Below are positions 8,719-17,323 of a DNA stretch of 64,000 bases, piece by piece. This stretch comes from an uncultured Eubacteriales bacterium (GTDB lineage: Bacteria > Bacillota > Clostridia > Christensenellales > Aristaeellaceae), in the NCBI GenBank assembly GCA_900315675.1, contig OMZY01000001.1:124001-188000 (forward strand). Direction: 5' to 3'. Positions within the stretch are counted from its first letter, which is position 1. Each line of letters begins with the position of its first letter. The notes under the pieces were generated by a model. It was not told the DNA's origin. It saw only the letters and a program-made list of their open reading frames with translations, and searched no databases. Made by a program: the position numbers and the translations under genes.

Positions 8719-9699
8719 TTACTCAATGTTCAGTTTCCGTGTGCCCAGGTCCACACGAACAACAGTTCCCTGACCGGGAACGGACTCTATGGATATCCCG
8801 TGTCCCAGATTATCACACACTTTTTTACAAAGGCTCAGTCCCAGACCGCTGGCACGCCTGTCCGCACGGCCGGTGAGGCCGGTATAACTGCGTTCAAACA
8901 CCCGGGGCAGATCCTCCGGAGAGATGCCGATACCGGTATCGCGGATGCACAGGACCGAGGATTCCTCCACATAAACGGAAACAGTCCCCTTAGGAGTATA
9001 TTTGAGGGCATTGGAAAGCAGCTGCTCCACCACAAAGGAAAGCCATTTTTCATCTGTAAGCAATTTGACGTTCACGGGAGTATAATCCAGTTTCAGCTTC
9101 CGGCTGATAAACTCCCCGGCAAACTGTTTGAAGACATGCCGCAGAATGCTGTCCAGATCGTATTCCCGGATGACATAATCCGTACTGCTGCCTTCCAGAC
9201 GCAGATAAGTGAGCACCATGGAAACATAGCGCTCAATCCGGCCGAGATCGGATAAAAGGACCCGGGCCTGAGGCGTATCCTCCTCCTGAAGCCGCAGGCG
9301 CATGGAGGCGATGGGTGTTTTGATCTGATGAACCCAGAGCGTGTAATAATCCATCATAGCGGCCATGTCTGTTTCCGCACGGGTGCGGGCATCCCGGTTC
9401 TGTTCCCGAAGCAAGCGGACAATTTCCCGATAGTCTGCGGCTTCGATGTTCCTGACTTCCGGGAGCTCCGAGTCCATTTCCCGGATGTCGGAAATCAGTT
9501 TATGCATATGCAGGGTATGGATAAAACCGATGACCAGCGCTGCCAGTCCCAGAATCGCGCACAGCGCGGCAGGGTAGAGCACGGCTTCTGCCGGCAGGTG
9601 GTACAGGGAGAAAGAGAAGGCCAGAACGGCAGCAAAAAAGACAAAAAGCAGGACAGTGCCGGCTTTGCTCCTAAGATAACGTCCAAACAGCTTAATCAT
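8719..9699 (-). CDS. Sensor histidine kinase, BceS type (intramembrane-sensing)
   Basis: Two membrane helices in the first 65 residues (about 14-34 and 38-60) are joined by only a few residues, so there is almost no external sensor domain. This is the hallmark of BceS-type kinases, which sense through the partner ABC transporter. The phospho-acceptor His lies in WVHQIKTPIASMRL (about residue 124). The ATPase domain has an N-box LLSNALKYTP, a G1 box RDTGIGISPEDL and a G2 box GLGLSLCKK. The start overlaps the response-regulator stop by four bases (ATGA). Its output is predicted to be phosphorylation of that regulator. Confidence 0.92.
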   Translation of the reverse strand: MIKLFGRYLRSKAGTVLLFVFFAAVLAFSFSLYHLPAEAVLYPAALCAILGLAALVIGFIHTLHMHKLISDIREMDSELPEVRNIEAADYREIVRLLREQNRDARTRAETDMAAMMDYYTLWVHQIKTPIASMRLRLQEEDTPQARVLLSDLGRIERYVSMVLTYLRLEGSSTDYVIREYDLDSILRHVFKQFAGEFISRKLKLDYTPVNVKLLTDEKWLSFVVEQLLSNALKYTPKGTVSVYVEESSVLCIRDTGIGISPEDLPRVFERSYTGLTGRADRRASGLGLSLCKKVCDNLGHGISIESVPGQGTVVRVDLGTRKLNIE

Positions 9700-10376
9700 T
9701 CCTGTTCCACCAGATAACCTTCTCCGAATTTGGTTGTAATGAAATCACTTACGCCGGCGGATTCCAGCTTCTTGCGCAGACGACCTACATTGACCGTGAG
9801 GGTGTTCTCATCCACAAAGGAATCTGTCTGCCAGAGGGCTTCCATGAGCTTTTCCCTGCTGACGATCTTTCCTTTGCTTTGCATAAGGGTGAGCAGGATC
9901 CGGTATTCGTTCCGGGACAGATCCAGCTTCTGTCCGTTACAGGTGAGGCTGTTGTCCCCAGTGTTCAGCACGATGCCCCTGTGCTCCAGCACAGGAGCGG
10001 AACCGGCAAAGTCATAGGATCGGCGGAGCAGGGCCTGCACCTTGGCTACCAGAACATCCGGATCGAAAGGCTTGGCGATGAAATCATCCGCCCCCATGTT
10101 CATGGCCATAATAATATTCATATTATCGGAAGCGGAGGAAACGAAGATCACCGGGACTGAGGACGCCTTGCGAATTTCCGTACACCAGTGGTAGCCATTC
10201 ATAAAAGGCAGGGAAATATCCAGCAGCACCAGGTGTGGCTGGATCCGTTCGAAGTCTTCCATGACATGGCGGAAATCCATGACGGCTTCCGCTTTCAGAC
10301 CCCAGCGGGTCATGGCGGAACAGACGGCATCAGCAATGCCCTGCTCGTCCTCCACAATGAGAATGCGATATTCCAT
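9696..10376 (-). CDS. OmpR-family response regulator, BceR type
   Basis: A receiver domain (residues 1-115, acidic pair near VEDEQG, phospho-Asp in LVLLDISLPFMNG) is followed by an OmpR/PhoB winged helix (about 130-226, ending KLESAGVSDFITTKFGEGYL). I start at the internal ATG (MEYRILIV) because AAAGGAG lies five bases before it; a 15-residue upstream extension has no ribosome-binding site. The gene is followed by an overlapping histidine kinase and then the ABC genes, giving the order regulator-kinase-ATPase-permease. Confidence 0.92.
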   Translation of the reverse strand: MEYRILIVEDEQGIADAVCSAMTRWGLKAEAVMDFRHVMEDFERIQPHLVLLDISLPFMNGYHWCTEIRKASSVPVIFVSSASDNMNIIMAMNMGADDFIAKPFDPDVLVAKVQALLRRSYDFAGSAPVLEHRGIVLNTGDNSLTCNGQKLDLSRNEYRILLTLMQSKGKIVSREKLMEALWQTDSFVDENTLTVNVGRLRKKLESAGVSDFITTKFGEGYLVEQE

Positions 10377-10466
10377 AGAAACTCCTTTAAACCAGGCGGG
10401 AACAGCGAATTTGGGGAACAACTGATTTTACCATATTATTCAATGATTGGACAGAAGGAACGGCAA

Positions 10467-11408
10467 TCATCCGATTTCCCCGCGGGCGAAGAGATTATCC
10501 TTGCCCATGCCGCAGACATAAAGATTACTGTCATAGAGGTGGCAAAAATCAAGAAATTCCTTTTTCTGCTTCGGGTCGTTCATGATCTTTACCAGAATTT
10601 CATTGGGAATGGTCCGGGCAAAGGCGCCGGGACCGGCCAGGGAAATCTCCTTTACACCGCAGCTTTCCAGAATGTGATTCAGTTCATCCGGCAGGAAGTG
10701 ATAGGAGATACTCCAGGGAGATTCGCCCCGGTCATAGGCAGAACGGGTTTCTTCCACATCACACAGAAGTCCGGTTTCATGCGCCTTGATCAGGTCCGCT
10801 TCCCGGAAGGTGAAGCCTTCGATCATCTGTTCACGGTTGTTCAGGCACCACTGCACCCAGCTGTCCGGACTGTTCCTGTCCAGAATAAACTGATTCTTTT
10901 GAACAGGATTGGCAAGATAGGGCAGGGCGCCAAGACGGCTGGACACGCTGAGCATGATCCGCCTGCGCGCAAGACGTACAAGCTCCCGGATGGTCCGTTC
11001 CTGGTGCGGCCAGGTGTAGGAAACGGGAGCGTCAAAAGACATGACCAGGTCAAAACTCCGGTCTGCATAGGCGGAAAGGTCTTCCAGAGCCCCGTGCACA
11101 AAGGTGATGCGGTCAAGTACACCGGCTTTTTCTGCCAGCTCCCGGGCTTTTTCAATCATCGGCCGGGAAATATCAAAGTGCGTGACACGCAGTCCCTGAC
11201 GGGCCAAAAGAATCGAGAAACGGCCGCAGCCGGCGCCGCCGTCAAAAACCGTCTGAATACCATCCAGATGATCCAGCAGCTCCCGTTCGATATGCGCTTT
11301 CTGCACAATATCATCAATGAAGGTCTGTTCCCGTTCTGCCTCCAGTTCTCCCTTGTCCGGGAGGTTCCACATCCGCTCGGAAATCCTTGTACTGTAATCC
11401 ATCATCAT
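10467..11408 (-). CDS. Class I SAM-dependent methyltransferase
   Basis: Rossmann-fold methyltransferase. SAM-binding motif I is VFDGGAGCGRFS (about residues 53-64), the acidic end of strand 2 is THFDISRPM, motif III region is VHGALEDL, and FDLVMSFDAPVSY gives the post-II segment. The C-terminal 130 residues are specific to the protein and may bind substrate. Three ATGs in a row follow GGAAGGAG. A strong promoter and a terminator-like hairpin lie in its leader. Neither small-molecule nor RNA/protein substrate can be named. It stands next to the Bce-like module but has its own promoter and need not be related to it. Confidence 0.8.
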   Translation of the reverse strand: MMMDYSTRISERMWNLPDKGELEAEREQTFIDDIVQKAHIERELLDHLDGIQTVFDGGAGCGRFSILLARQGLRVTHFDISRPMIEKARELAEKAGVLDRITFVHGALEDLSAYADRSFDLVMSFDAPVSYTWPHQERTIRELVRLARRRIMLSVSSRLGALPYLANPVQKNQFILDRNSPDSWVQWCLNNREQMIEGFTFREADLIKAHETGLLCDVEETRSAYDRGESPWSISYHFLPDELNHILESCGVKEISLAGPGAFARTIPNEILVKIMNDPKQKKEFLDFCHLYDSNLYVCGMGKDNLFARGEIG

Positions 11409-11500
11409 TCCACTCCTTCCGGCTTGTGTATATTATAAACGAAAACGCCACAAACAATACCCTTTCGGGCATTGTTTGCGGCGTCGCTCAAAACGTACAT
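11405..11500 (-). CDS. Possible leader ORF of the methyltransferase (31 codons)
   Basis: On the minus strand an ATG 12 bases past the predicted transcription start opens a 31-codon frame. It runs through the leader hairpin and ends in a TGA that overlaps the methyltransferase ATG by the ATGA arrangement. There is no Shine-Dalgarno sequence, so translation is doubtful. It is listed because the exact overlap is typical of coupled leaders. Confidence 0.2.
   Translation of the reverse strand: MYVLSDAANNARKGIVCGVFVYNIHKPEGVE
11442..11483 (-). terminator. Leader hairpin / attenuator candidate before the methyltransferase gene
   Basis: On the minus strand a 17-bp stem closes a GAAA tetraloop and is followed by TTTTC. 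The two mismatched positions become G-U pairs only in the minus-strand RNA, so selection on that strand is likely. It lies between the promoter (11519-11546) and the coding start at 11408, that is inside the 5' leader. Confidence 0.65.
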
Positions 11501-11518
11501 CACACACAAACCACAGTC

Positions 11519-11546
11519 AATATACCATATTCAGAGACCCTGTCAA
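11519..11546 (-). promoter_or_regulatory. Sigma-A promoter for the methyltransferase
   Basis: Minus strand: -35 TTGACA (11541-11546), 16-base spacer, -10 TATATT (11519-11524). Predicted start of transcription near 11512, giving a leader of about 104 bases. Confidence 0.65.
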
Positions 11547-11663
11547 GTTTTTTGCTGACATTCTGAAAAATAAACAGGCATTAAACCAGAAGATGTTTGA
11601 CATTGACCGGTTTTCCGGTTACGATGAGGGCAATAATCTGAATATAACCGGAGGATGCAAGCG

Positions 11664-12245
11664 ATGAAGACTACACTGAACCGGTCCGCGGCGGCGGGCG
11701 TCCTGATCTGTATGGGCTGTATTGTGAACCTTAAGGTGGGCGGCGGTATTCCGGGAGCGGTGCTCTTCAGCGCCGGACTCTGGTTTGTGGTGAACTTTGA
11801 CGCGGAACTGTTTACCGGACGGGTGGCGCGGAATGATTATGATCCCCTGCAGAAGGTGATTATGCTGGTGATGAACGTGATCGGCGCAGCCGTGTGCGGC
11901 ATTCTGGCCTCGCTGTGTCTGCCTGAAATCCGGGAAGCCGCGCAGAAGATCGCAGCCGGATATCAGGATCCGCTGAAGGTGATCTGGCAGTCCATCATGT
12001 GCGGCATGTGCATGTATCTGGCAACCACCCAGCCGAAAAACAAGGATATCAGCCGGCTGCCTTTTGTGGTATACGGCGTGGCGCTGTTTATTCTTTCCTC
12101 CTATGCCCACTCCATTGCACTGGCAGGGTATGCGGCCATTGCCCAGGGAATTGCCTGGTGGGTGATTCCGCTGGCGGCTGCCGGCAACGCGGCGGGAAGC
12201 TATCTCATCAAGTTTCTGCTGATGCAGAAGAGCAACGAGAAATGA
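11664..12245 (+). CDS. Short formate/nitrite transporter (FNT)-like membrane protein
   Basis: About 193 residues with five or six hydrophobic helices. Family traits visible are an ELFTG motif after the second helix, a small-residue GMCMYLATTQ segment matching the FNT cysteine/asparagine region, and a central His in SSYAHSIALAG, the position of the conserved pore histidine. It is shorter than classical FocA/NirC (about 260-290), lacking the N-terminal helix region, so transport of formate or another small anion is inferred only from the fold. The start at 11664 is preferred because GGAGG sits nine bases before it; the ATG at 11655 abuts GGAGG directly. Confidence 0.7.
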   Translation: MKTTLNRSAAAGVLICMGCIVNLKVGGGIPGAVLFSAGLWFVVNFDAELFTGRVARNDYDPLQKVIMLVMNVIGAAVCGILASLCLPEIREAAQKIAAGYQDPLKVIWQSIMCGMCMYLATTQPKNKDISRLPFVVYGVALFILSSYAHSIALAGYAAIAQGIAWWVIPLAAAGNAAGSYLIKFLLMQKSNEK

Positions 12246-12309
12246 AACATGCGATACCGGTCTGCCATGGTATAAGCAAGGAAAGCTACGGGAAGAAGGT
12301 ATCATAAAG

Positions 12310-14073
12310 ATGGAAGAAGGCACGAAGCGGAGCAAGAAGGAAACCGCGGGATTGCTGAAAAGGTTCATTTCGTATTACAAACCGCATAAGAAACTTTTTG
12401 CCATGGACATGACGGCCGCGCTGCTGGTATCAGTGATTGGGGTTGTCTATCCCATGATTACCCGCACCATGCTGAACACACTGATTCCGGACCGGAATTA
12501 CCGGATGATCGTGATTTTCGGACTGACCCTGCTGAGCCTGTATTTCGTCAAAATGCTGCTGAATTACTTTATCCAGTATGAAGGTCATATGATGGGCGTA
12601 TACATGCAGGCACAGATGCGGACAGACATGTTTGCCCACCTGGAGACGCTGCCCTACAGTTTTTATGATACCCATGAAACCGGCAAAATCATGAGCCGGA
12701 TGACAAATGACCTGTTTGAAGTCAGCGAACTGGCACATCATGGCCCTGAGAACATCATCATCTCCGTGCTGAGCATAGTGATTTCATTCGTATATCTGAG
12801 CACTATCAATATCTGGCTGACGCTGATCGTTTTTGCCTGCGTTCCGTTCCTGATTGTGATTTCCTATAGCCTGCGGCAAAAGATGCGGAAGGCGTTCAGG
12901 GACACCCGTTCAGCTGTGGCAGAGATCAACGCCAGCATGGAAAGCTCCATATCCGGAATCCGGGTGACCAAGGCGTTTACCAATGCCGAAAAGGAAAAGG
13001 AAAAGTTTGAAATCGGGAACGGAAAGTTCCAGAAAGCCCGGCAGGCAGCCTACAGCGCGATGGGACGATTCCACAGCGGGAACACGTTTGTGACAGATGT
13101 GTTCAATGTGGTGGTGCTGATTGCCGGCGGACTGTTCCTGTATGACGGCCGGATCCAGTTCGGCGATTATTCAGCTTTCATTGTTTCCGTAAATATGTTT
13201 ATCGGCCCGGTGATGACGCTGATCAATTTCATGGAACAGTTTGAAAACGGAGTAACCGGTTTTGAGCGTTTCTGTGAGATTATGGACGCCAAACCGGAAA
13301 CGGACCGTCCGGACGCAAAGGACGCGGGAAAACTGGAAGGCCATATTGAGTTCAGGGACGTCAGCTATGCCTATGACGAAGACAAGAATGTGCTGCGGCA
13401 TGTGAACCTGAATATTGAAAAGGGAAAAACCTTCGCGCTGGTCGGCCCTTCCGGCGGCGGAAAAACCACGATCTGTCACCTGATCCCTCATTTCTATGAC
13501 GTAATGAGCGGCGAAATCCTGCTGGACGGGCAGGAAATCAACAGCCTGACGCTGGAAAGCGTGCGGCGGAATATCGGCATCGTGCAGCAGGATATTTACC
13601 TGTTCAACGACAGCATGAAGGAGAACATCCGCTACGGAAAACTGGACGCGACGGATGAGGAGATTATTCTGGCAGCGAAGCGCGCCAATATCCACGACTA
13701 TATCATGACCCTGCCCAACGGGTATGATACCAATATCGGCGAGCGGGGCGTACGCCTTTCCGGGGGCCAGAAACAGCGGCTGTCCATTGCCCGTGTATTC
13801 CTGAAGAATCCGCCGATCCTGATTCTGGATGAAGCCACCAGCGCGTTGGACAACACCACGGAAATCCTGATTCAGCAGGCGCTGGATGAACTGTGCAAGG
13901 GCAGGACCACGCTGGTGGTAGCCCACAGGCTGAGCACGATCAAGAACGCGGATGAGATTGCCGTAGTCAGCGACGGCCGGATTACGGAGCAGGGGACCCA
14001 CGAGGAACTGATGGCGAAACAGGGAACATACTTTGAATTGTACCAGCTACAATTCAAGGCAAATGCAGTGTGA
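12310..14073 (+). CDS. ABC exporter half-transporter (type IV fold, MsbA/BmrA-like)
   Basis: A fused membrane-plus-ATPase subunit of 587 residues that would work as a homodimer. The first 310 residues hold six helices including FDTHETG-type coupling sequence (FYDTHETGKIMSRMTND). The nucleotide-binding domain has Walker A GPSGGGKTT (about 380-388), signature LSGGQKQRLSIARVF, Walker B ILILDEATSALD and switch His VVAHRLSTI. Substrate is not predictable; lipids, drugs or peptides are usual. AAGAAGG precedes the start. The next gene begins about 70 bases later. Confidence 0.9.
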   Translation: MEEGTKRSKKETAGLLKRFISYYKPHKKLFAMDMTAALLVSVIGVVYPMITRTMLNTLIPDRNYRMIVIFGLTLLSLYFVKMLLNYFIQYEGHMMGVYMQAQMRTDMFAHLETLPYSFYDTHETGKIMSRMTNDLFEVSELAHHGPENIIISVLSIVISFVYLSTINIWLTLIVFACVPFLIVISYSLRQKMRKAFRDTRSAVAEINASMESSISGIRVTKAFTNAEKEKEKFEIGNGKFQKARQAAYSAMGRFHSGNTFVTDVFNVVVLIAGGLFLYDGRIQFGDYSAFIVSVNMFIGPVMTLINFMEQFENGVTGFERFCEIMDAKPETDRPDAKDAGKLEGHIEFRDVSYAYDEDKNVLRHVNLNIEKGKTFALVGPSGGGKTTICHLIPHFYDVMSGEILLDGQEINSLTLESVRRNIGIVQQDIYLFNDSMKENIRYGKLDATDEEIILAAKRANIHDYIMTLPNGYDTNIGERGVRLSGGQKQRLSIARVFLKNPPILILDEATSALDNTTEILIQQALDELCKGRTTLVVAHRLSTIKNADEIAVVSDGRITEQGTHEELMAKQGTYFELYQLQFKANAV

Positions 14074-14141
14074 GGCAATGGCTCACATCGCATTTGAACT
14101 GAAAACTTAAAAAATCATAATGTCTGCCACAGAAATAAGGG

Positions 14142-14771
14142 ATGGGTCATTCAGAAAGAACAGGAAATATGACTGCTATGTATGAAGTGCTGGAAGGAAA
14201 GAATATCAGGCTGAGGAAGGCAAGGGAAGATGATTATCAGTCCATGCTGAAGCATGTGTGGAGTGACGAGGCGGTTTACCGGTGGATGCTGTACCAGCCC
14301 ACGCTGACAGAAGAAGACGCCCGGGAAAGATGCCGCAGGAGCATGGAATACCAGAAAGACCATTATGCCTACTTTGTGACGCTGAAAGAGACGGATGAAG
14401 CCATCGGCCTGTGTGCCATTAAGGAAAATGAGCCCGGACACTTTGAAGAAAGCGGGATCTGCATCGGTACCGCGTTTCAGGGAAAAGGATACGGAAAGGA
14501 GACTGTCGCACTGCTGCTGGAACTGGCTTTCATGAAGCTGGGTGCGGAAGACTTCCGATACGGGTATTTCCATGACAATGAAAAGTCCCAAAAAGTGGCG
14601 GAATCCTTTGGCTTCCGTTATGAAAAGACCTATGAACTGACCCGCCCCTGGGATGGCAGCGTCAAAACGATTGATTCCTGTATCCTGACAAAGGAGGAAT
14701 ATGAAAACCAATTCAGAATTCAGAATTCAGAATTCATTACACCTGATGAAACAGTTTGTTCCTCCGATTGA
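14142..14771 (+). CDS. GNAT N-acetyltransferase (RimJ/RimL-like)
   Basis: Acetyl-CoA-dependent transferase. The N-terminal part LEGKNIRLRKAREDDYQSML is the family entry strand and GTAFQGKGYGKETVALLLELAF is the acetyl-CoA pyrophosphate loop (QGKGYG). Start choice is uncertain: the ATG at 14142 directly follows AAGGG, while the ATG at 14169 has AGGAA just before it and would still give the full domain. The last residues (QFRIQNSEFITPD) are encoded by three to four AATTCAG heptamers, so the C-terminal tail appears to come from repeat DNA. Substrate unknown. Confidence 0.78.
   Translation: MGHSERTGNMTAMYEVLEGKNIRLRKAREDDYQSMLKHVWSDEAVYRWMLYQPTLTEEDARERCRRSMEYQKDHYAYFVTLKETDEAIGLCAIKENEPGHFEESGICIGTAFQGKGYGKETVALLLELAFMKLGAEDFRYGYFHDNEKSQKVAESFGFRYEKTYELTRPWDGSVKTIDSCILTKEEYENQFRIQNSEFITPDETVCSSD
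14710..14737. repeat. AATTCAG heptamer array inside the end of the GNAT gene
   Basis: Four near-perfect consecutive 7-base units (AATTCAG, last one AATTCAT). The array is in frame with the GNAT gene and encodes part of its C-terminus. Confidence 0.8.
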
Positions 14772-14801
14772 GGTTCAGAAATGATAACAAAGGACTAGAG
14801 T

Positions 14802-15395
14802 ATGAACAAAAGAATCATCAATGAGCGGATCAGTTATATAGAAGCGACGGAAGAACCGCTGTCCGCGGATATCGGGATTATCCGGTGCAATGATACAGAA
14901 TGGCTTTATGATGTGGGCAATGATGAGAGAAGTCTGGCCGGATTGAAAGGTCAGTACAATGTGGTGCTGTCTCACTTCCATCAGGATCATACCGGAAGCC
15001 TGGACAAGGTACAGATCGGCGAACTATATGTATCCGGTGAAACTTTCCGGCATACCGGACGGGGAACCGTTGTGAATGATGAACTGACTGTCGGGGATCT
15101 GAGGATTTTCCAGATTCCTTCCAGTCATACAAAGGGATGCCTCGGGCTGGAAGTTGCAGGTGAATACGCTTTTGTCGGAGACGCTCTGTACAGTAAAGTG
15201 AAGGACGGATATTATGTTTATAATGCCCAGCTTCTGAAGGATGAAATTGAGGTGCTGAAAACACTGAAAGCGCCGAAACTGCTGGTGAGCCACTTCAAGG
15301 GATTTGTGCGTCCGAAGGATGAAGTGATTGAGGAACTGGAACAAATCTATAGTTTGCGTGAAAAAAACAATCCGGATATCAGAGTAGGCAGGTAA
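14802..15395 (+). CDS. MBL-fold metallo-hydrolase
   Basis: Metallo-beta-lactamase-fold hydrolase, 197 residues. The metal signature HFHQDHTG (about residues 58-65) is the HxHxDH motif. Later ligands are the His in PSSHTKGCLGL, the Asp in FVGDALYS and the His in LVSHFKGF. The family covers glyoxalase II, lactonase and RNase-like enzymes; small size and lack of extra domains fit a metabolite hydrolase, with substrate unknown. It lies 30 bases behind the GNAT gene and may be cotranscribed with it. Confidence 0.82.
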   Translation: MNKRIINERISYIEATEEPLSADIGIIRCNDTEWLYDVGNDERSLAGLKGQYNVVLSHFHQDHTGSLDKVQIGELYVSGETFRHTGRGTVVNDELTVGDLRIFQIPSSHTKGCLGLEVAGEYAFVGDALYSKVKDGYYVYNAQLLKDEIEVLKTLKAPKLLVSHFKGFVRPKDEVIEELEQIYSLREKNNPDIRVGR

Positions 15396-15475
15396 ACCGG
15401 AAAAAAGGAGCTGTTTCCGGTATAAGCCGCTTTGATCTGAGATGAAAAAAGATCAGGAAAGAGAAGGAAAAGAAC

Positions 15476-17290
15476 ATGAGAAAAAGAACCATCTCAAACA
15501 CCTTCCTACGCTGGCTGCTTCTGATTGTTATTCTGGCATTCGCCATGTCCATGGTCTTTTCCTGGACACTGCAGACACGCCTGTCCCAGCACAGTGCGGC
15601 CAACCTGCTGCGGCTGAACATCAAGGATGTGCGGCAGGATGTTATTGACGCTTCTGACGCGAATCTGCTGGCACTGACAAGAGCCATTGCCCATGAAATT
15701 GACAAAGGGGCACCGGTGAATGAAGTGGGACTTTCTTCGCTCATGAACTGGCATAATGTTGCGGAGATTAACATCATCAATCAGGATGGGATTATTACAG
15801 GAACCACACATGCCGCATTCCTGAACTATGATATGCGGAGCGGGGAACAGTCCGCTGAGTTTCTCTGCCTGCTGGACAGTACGGAAACGGAGCATGTCCA
15901 GAGTTATCAGCCAACAACCTATGATCCAGAGTTGCTGCGCAAATACGCAGCTGTCAAACTGAAACAGGGCGGCTTCGTACAGGTGGCCTATGACGCGGAA
16001 CGCTTTCAGCGGGATATTGACCATCTGGTGATCGGCGCGGCCCGCAACCGTCATGTGGGACAGGAAGGCGGCATTATCATTGCCGATGAAGACTGGAATA
16101 TTGTCAGTGACCGGAATCACAATGAGGGACAGAATCTGTTTGTGACCGGTATCTTGATCGACCGGGAAACCATGCCGGAACAGACCGTATTCCGGACCAA
16201 TGTGTAAGACGAGCCCTGCTCCTGTATGTATGTGTTTACGGAAGGATATTACCTGGTGGCGGTTTTGCCGGAAAATGAAATTCTGCTGCAGAGAAACACC
16301 TCTGTCAGGCTGACGGCGATCCTGGAAGTCCTGGTATTTGTGACGTTGTTCATTGTGATTTTCATGCTGGTCCGCAAACTGGTGGTCAACAATATCAACC
16401 GGGTCAACAGCTCCCTGTCCAAGATTACACAAGGGGATCTGGATGAGACGGTTGATGTGCGTTCCAACACGGAATTTTCCGCCCTGTCGGACGATATCAA
16501 TGCTACGGTCAGTACGCTGAAACAGTATATTTCCGCCGCCGCGGCCAGGATTGACGAAGAACTGGCGTTTGCCAAGAGTATTCAGCAGTCAGCGCTTCCG
16601 TCCGTATTTCCGCCTTATCCGGACAGAACAGACTTCAGTCTGTACGCAACAATGAACACCGCCAAAGAGGTGGGCGGAGATTTTTATGATTTCTATCTCC
16701 TTGACGAAAGGAAGCTGGCTTTCCTTGTGGCGGATGTTTCCGGTAAGGGTATACCGGCAGCCATGTTCATGATGACCGGCAAAACCGTAATACGGGATTA
16801 CGCCGAACGAGGGGATCACCCGACAGAAGTGTTCATCAATGCCAATAACAAGCTGTGCGAAGGCAATGAAGCAGAAATGTTCATTACAGCGTGGATGGGC
16901 TTCCTGGAAACAGACACAGGGCTGGTTCGCTTTGTGAACGCGGGCCATAACCCGCCGGTGTTGATCCGGAACGGGAAAGCATCCTTCATTGAACAGAAAG
17001 CGAACCTGACGCTGGCGGCCATGGAAGGAATCCGGTACCGGGAGCAGACGCTGCAGCTTCAGCCGGGCGATCTACTGTTCCTTTACACGGACGGGGTGAC
17101 CGAGGCAACGGATGCGGATAACCAGCTCTACGGAAATGACAGACTTATCCGGACGCTGACAGCATTCTTCAGCACGGGAATGGACGGATGCAGGGAAGCG
17201 TGTGAAGCGGTGAAGACGGATCTGGACGGTTTTGTGGGCGAAGCACCGCAGTTCGACGATATTACGATGCTGTGCCTGTACTACTCCTGA
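15476..17290 (+). pseudogene. SpoIIE/RsbU-type sensor serine phosphatase interrupted by in-frame TAA
   Basis: Two reading frames in the same phase form one gene split by a TAA at 16205-16207. The first part (243 codons) has an N-terminal membrane helix (about residues 11-32) and an extracellular sensor-like domain. Eighteen bases after the stop an ATG restarts in frame: the rest of the sensor, a second helix (ILEVLVFVTLFIVIFML), a HAMP linker (VVNNINRVNSSLSKITQGDLDE) and a PP2C-type SpoIIE phosphatase domain with EVGGDFYDFY, LVADVSGKGIPAA, NAGHNPP and LYTDGVTEA. Intact proteins of this design dephosphorylate anti-anti-sigma factors. No good ribosome-binding site precedes the internal ATG. A nonsense mutation is most likely; a truly split protein or a sequence error are alternatives. 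Confidence 0.8.
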
Positions 17291-17323
17291 TTTCGGGATT
17301 CAGCATTATTGACCAGAAGCAAA

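Noticed and set aside
16205-16207. Programmed recoding of the TAA in the phosphatase gene
   Set aside because: TAA is not used for selenocysteine or pyrrolysine, and no slippery or read-through context is visible.
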